Source: an uncultured Eubacteriales bacterium (GTDB lineage: Bacteria > Bacillota > Clostridia > Oscillospirales > CAG-272). Taken from it: a DNA stretch of 7,903 nt. Made by a program: the position numbers and the translations under genes. The stretch lies in assembly GCA_934401725.1 (NCBI GenBank), contig CAKRSS010000073.1, positions 1-7,903 of the forward strand, written 5' to 3'. Below the pieces are notes generated by a model. It was not told where the DNA came from and made no database searches. It worked only from the letters and a program-made list of their open reading frames with translations. Of this stretch, positions 6,582-7,903 are shown in pieces; the first letter of the stretch is position 1; the number at the start of each line of letters is the position of its first letter.

Positions 6582-6941
6582 TTATTCCTGTGTGTGCTCT
6601 ATGCCCGCCTCGAGCATACTGCGGACGTGGTCGTCGGCGAGCGAGTAGTACACCTCTTTGCCCTGGCGGCGCGAGGTAACGAGGTTGGCAATCTTGAGCG
6701 TGGAGAGCTGATGGGAGATGGCGGACGGACTCATACCGAGCGCGTCGGCGAGGTCATTGACGCACATTTCGGACTGATCGAGCGCCCAGATCAGCTTGAG
6801 GCGTGTCTCGTCGCACAGCGCTTTGAAGAAAACGGCTGTCTTGGCGAAGATGACGTCCTCGGGAAGGCGGGAACGGATACCTTCGGCGATGTCCTCATGC
6901 GAGGCGGTATCGACTGTTTCGGGGGTGACATTTTCTGTCAT
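6582..6941 (-). CDS. ArsR/SmtB-family metal-sensing repressor
   Basis: A 119-residue winged-helix repressor. The recognition helix lies in MSPSAISHQLSTLKIANLV (70-88), and the wing includes RRQGKEVYYSL. The C-terminal helix carries Asp103, His105, His116 and Glu119, matching the alpha-5 zinc site of SmtB and CzrA in residue identity and spacing. The alpha-3 region (SEMCVNDLA) has one cysteine, Cys60, and the N-terminus has none, unlike the cadmium/lead sensor CadC, which has ELCVCD and N-terminal cysteines. This points to zinc (or cobalt) as inducer, by inference. AGGAGG (complement of 6947-6952) precedes the ATG. It is the first gene of an operon with the ATPase and probably represses its own promoter. 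Confidence 0.93.
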   Translation of the reverse strand: MTENVTPETVDTASHEDIAEGIRSRLPEDVIFAKTAVFFKALCDETRLKLIWALDQSEMCVNDLADALGMSPSAISHQLSTLKIANLVTSRRQGKEVYYSLADDHVRSMLEAGIEHTQE

Positions 6942-6952
6942 AGTGGCCTCCT

Positions 6953-6961
6953 GGGGGGGGG
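6953..6961. other. Nine-base G tract in the 5' leader of the ArsR gene
   Basis: An unbroken run of nine G on the plus strand, which is nine C in the mRNA directly before the AGGAGG site. Such tracts slip easily, so the leader length may vary among cells or in sequencing. Confidence 0.7.
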
Positions 6962-6965
6962 TAGA

Positions 6966-7020
6966 TTTTCAAACATTTGAATAGTTGAACATATGAACAT
7001 TTGAACATTTGTTCAAGTGT
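6966..7020. promoter_or_regulatory. ArsR-type operator: phased array of 8-bp half-sites
   Basis: Half-sites follow in strict 8-base register: TTTGAATA (6976-6983), GTTGAACA (6984-6991), TATGAACA (6992-6999) and TTTGAACA (7000-7007), then the inverted TTTGTTCA (7008-7015). The last two form TTGAACA-TT-TGTTCAA (7001-7016), which extends to an 11-2-11 inverted repeat with one mismatch (6997-7020). This matches the TGAACA-type 12-2-12 operators of SmtB and CzrA. At the other end TTCAAA-CA-TTTGAA (6968-6981) is a second palindrome with half-sites facing outward. The array begins at the expected transcription start, so a bound repressor would block initiation. Confidence 0.85.
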
Positions 7021-7027
7021 CGAGCAT

Positions 7028-7056
7028 ATTATAATACACAACGCGCCAGTTGTCAA
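7028..7056 (-). promoter_or_regulatory. Consensus sigma-A promoter of the arsR-ATPase operon
   Basis: On the minus strand: TTGACA (7056-7051), a 17-base spacer, and TATAAT (7033-7028), a perfect match in both boxes and spacing. Transcription should begin near 7021, at the edge of the operator. A promoter this strong fits a gene kept silent by a repressor and fully opened when metal is bound. Confidence 0.92.
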
Positions 7057-7199
7057 GGGCTAACTGAAAATTTTTTGAAAAATTTTTTGGGGAAAGTTCT
7101 TGGGCCGGTGGAAAGGGGGGAGGCGTATTGCATAAGCCTGTATGCGGAAGGTGTGGCCTTCACCCGGTGGTAAGCCGGAACGGTCGGTGGAAAGCGTTT

Positions 7200-7362
7200 T
7201 TTTGAAAAAGAGTTCTTTAGCCTTGGCAGACGCACGCCGTGGAGGCCACCGACGGTGGAGAAGTGTACTCGCCGAGCGTCGGCGGGAAGCGATTTTGAAA
7301 AAGAGTTCTTTAGCCTTGGCAGGCGCACGCCGTGAAGGCCACCGACGGTGGAGAAGTGTACT
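7200..7362 (-). repeat. 70-bp direct duplication inside Y copy C
   Basis: Bases 7200-7269 recur at 7293-7362 with two mismatches in 70. The copies are 93 bases apart and the 23-base linker holds a CGCCGA-GCG-TCGGCG hairpin (7270-7284). Copy B has a single unit. Copy A has a similar GGCGAGTACACTTC junction (803-816), so it may once have held two units. Confidence 0.9.
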
Positions 7363-7387
7363 TTTCTGTTATGCAACAGAAAAGTAC
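7358..7387. repeat. 13-bp perfect hairpin GTAC...GTAC within Y copy C
   Basis: GTACTTTTCTGTT, loop ATGC, AACAGAAAAGTAC. The same place in copy B holds a different hairpin (4438-4466, loop TCGCG), and copy A has a degraded one. Only the outer AAAAGTAC is shared by all three. Confidence 0.85.
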
Positions 7388-7403
7388 CAAAAGAATGCAC
7401 CAA

Positions 7404-7430
7404 AGGGGGCGAACCTACGGTTCGCCCCCT
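7404..7430. repeat. 12-bp GC-rich hairpin within Y copy C
   Basis: A perfect stem (7404-7415 and 7419-7430) with loop TAC. It is the counterpart of 672-698 in copy A, where one pair has become G-T. Only a short T-rich run flanks it, so a terminator role is possible but weak. Confidence 0.75.
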
Positions 7431-7548
7431 CTGGACTCCCCCACTCCCGTGGGGATGGCTTAGGGGAGCGGAATCCGCCTCCATGAAACACGCATCCGGC
7501 GCGGCTCGGTCAGAATCGCTCTACCGCGCCTTTGTTATAGTACGGCTT

Positions 7549-7859
7549 TGTCCCCGCTCGGACTCGCCGGAAGGGTTCTGAAAGCGTTTGCTCTAAACTT
7601 ATAGGGACGTATTTCGTGGTCGACCAGTGCGTGCATGCGGATGGCAGCTTATAGGGGTGAGGTTTGGTGCGGCAGGCTTGGAAAAGTTAGTTTTGGGCGG
7701 AAAAGCGGCTTAAAACACACGCTCGCCGAGCCCCGAAAGCCCCATTTTCCGCTCGCAAGCCTCATTTTTTCGCTTGCAAGCCCTATTTTCCGCCCGCCAT
7801 ACCCCATTATTCCGCCTAATTAGCCTTCATGAGCGGCGGAGCCGCAATATGACGGCGCG
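7549..7859 (+). repeat. Repeat module X, right copy
   Basis: The direct repeat of 25-374 (see that entry) with the same 45-base core at 7618-7662. The internal tandem repeat has three units here (7739-7758, 7759-7779, 7780-7800), against five on the left. It ends with GCGGCGGAGCCGC and AATATGACGGCGCG. The first 22 bases overlap the reversed end of module Y, so here X and Y form one continuous block. After 7859 the two copies diverge. Confidence 0.85.
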
Positions 7860-7903
7860 CATAGAGGGGCGCAGGCTTGCAATTCAGCCCGACAGCAACT
7901 AAA

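Larger units (their letters stand above)
7120..7570 (-). repeat. Repeat module Y, copy C (inverted relative to copy A)
   Basis: Read on the minus strand this is the most complete Y copy. It has the 21-base word (7570-7550), a CCCCAC/GTGGGG hairpin (7439-7454), the GGGGGCGAACC hairpin (7404-7430), the GTAC...GTAC hairpin (7358-7387), and two tandem copies of the CCACCGTCGGTGG...GGCTAAAGAACTC segment. It ends with GCATACAGGCTTATGCAATACGCCTC (7145-7120). It joins module X directly at 7549. The stretch between its promoter-side end and the arsR promoter (7060-7119) holds only an A/T-rich run. Confidence 0.8.

Noticed and set aside
4646..6679. A long plus-strand open frame (677 codons) opposite the ATPase and ArsR genes
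   Set aside because: It lies antisense to two clear genes, is rich in Arg, His, Gln and Asp as expected of a GC-rich shadow frame, and has no family motifs.
7635..7823. A 62-codon frame in the right X copy, with an ATG shared with the left copy (111)
   Set aside because: The left copy shares the first residues but stops after about 25 codons, so the sequence similarity is not protein-driven.

Overview
The window looks like a piece of chromosome from an endospore-forming Clostridia-type Firmicute of fairly high GC. A gut Oscillospirales relative is my best guess, by inference only. The case rests on a complete spoIIAA-spoIIAB-sigF operon, strong AGGAGG ribosome binding sites, sigma-A promoters of the TTGACA/TATAAT type, a TTG start codon, and GC-rich palindromic repeats in the gaps between genes.

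Layout. Positions 1-1020 hold no credible gene. They carry a repeat module (called X here, 25-374), about 180 bases with little structure beyond weak hairpins (375-552), and a second hairpin-rich repeat module (Y, copy A, 553-967). The forespore sigma-factor operon follows on the plus strand: spoIIAA (1082-1438), spoIIAB (1435-1893) and sigF (1922-2665). A CNNM/CorC-type membrane protein gene (2812-4161) comes next with its own consensus promoter and terminator. The gap between convergent genes, 4162-4660, is crowded: a terminator, a short inverted fragment of Y, a 171-bp MITE-like palindrome with TTAA ends, Y copy B, and the terminator of the opposing operon. On the minus strand an ArsR/SmtB metal sensor (6582-6941) and a PIB-type heavy-metal ATPase (4661-6550) form a two-gene metal-efflux operon. 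Its promoter is a perfect sigma-A consensus, followed by an operator built from a phased array of 8-bp half-sites. From 7120 to 7859 lie Y copy C (inverted relative to A) and a second X (direct relative to the first).

How the genes work together. SpoIIAA, SpoIIAB and SigF form the anti-anti-sigma / anti-sigma / sigma partner-switching module that starts forespore transcription. The CNNM protein is a separate transcription unit, probably for divalent-cation (Mg2+) transport. The ArsR protein has the complete alpha-5 zinc-site residues, and the ATPase has the CPC motif plus the Lys/Asp pair typical of Zn/Cd/Pb exporters, so the operon is best read as zinc (or cadmium/lead) efflux under metal-relieved repression.

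The genes are recognisable families. The less ordinary material is between them: a family of modular repeats whose hairpin positions are kept while the hairpin sequences differ, direct X copies that bracket the whole spoIIA and metal-efflux block, and the MITE-like element. No phage, CRISPR, toxin-antitoxin, tRNA or rRNA gene was seen.
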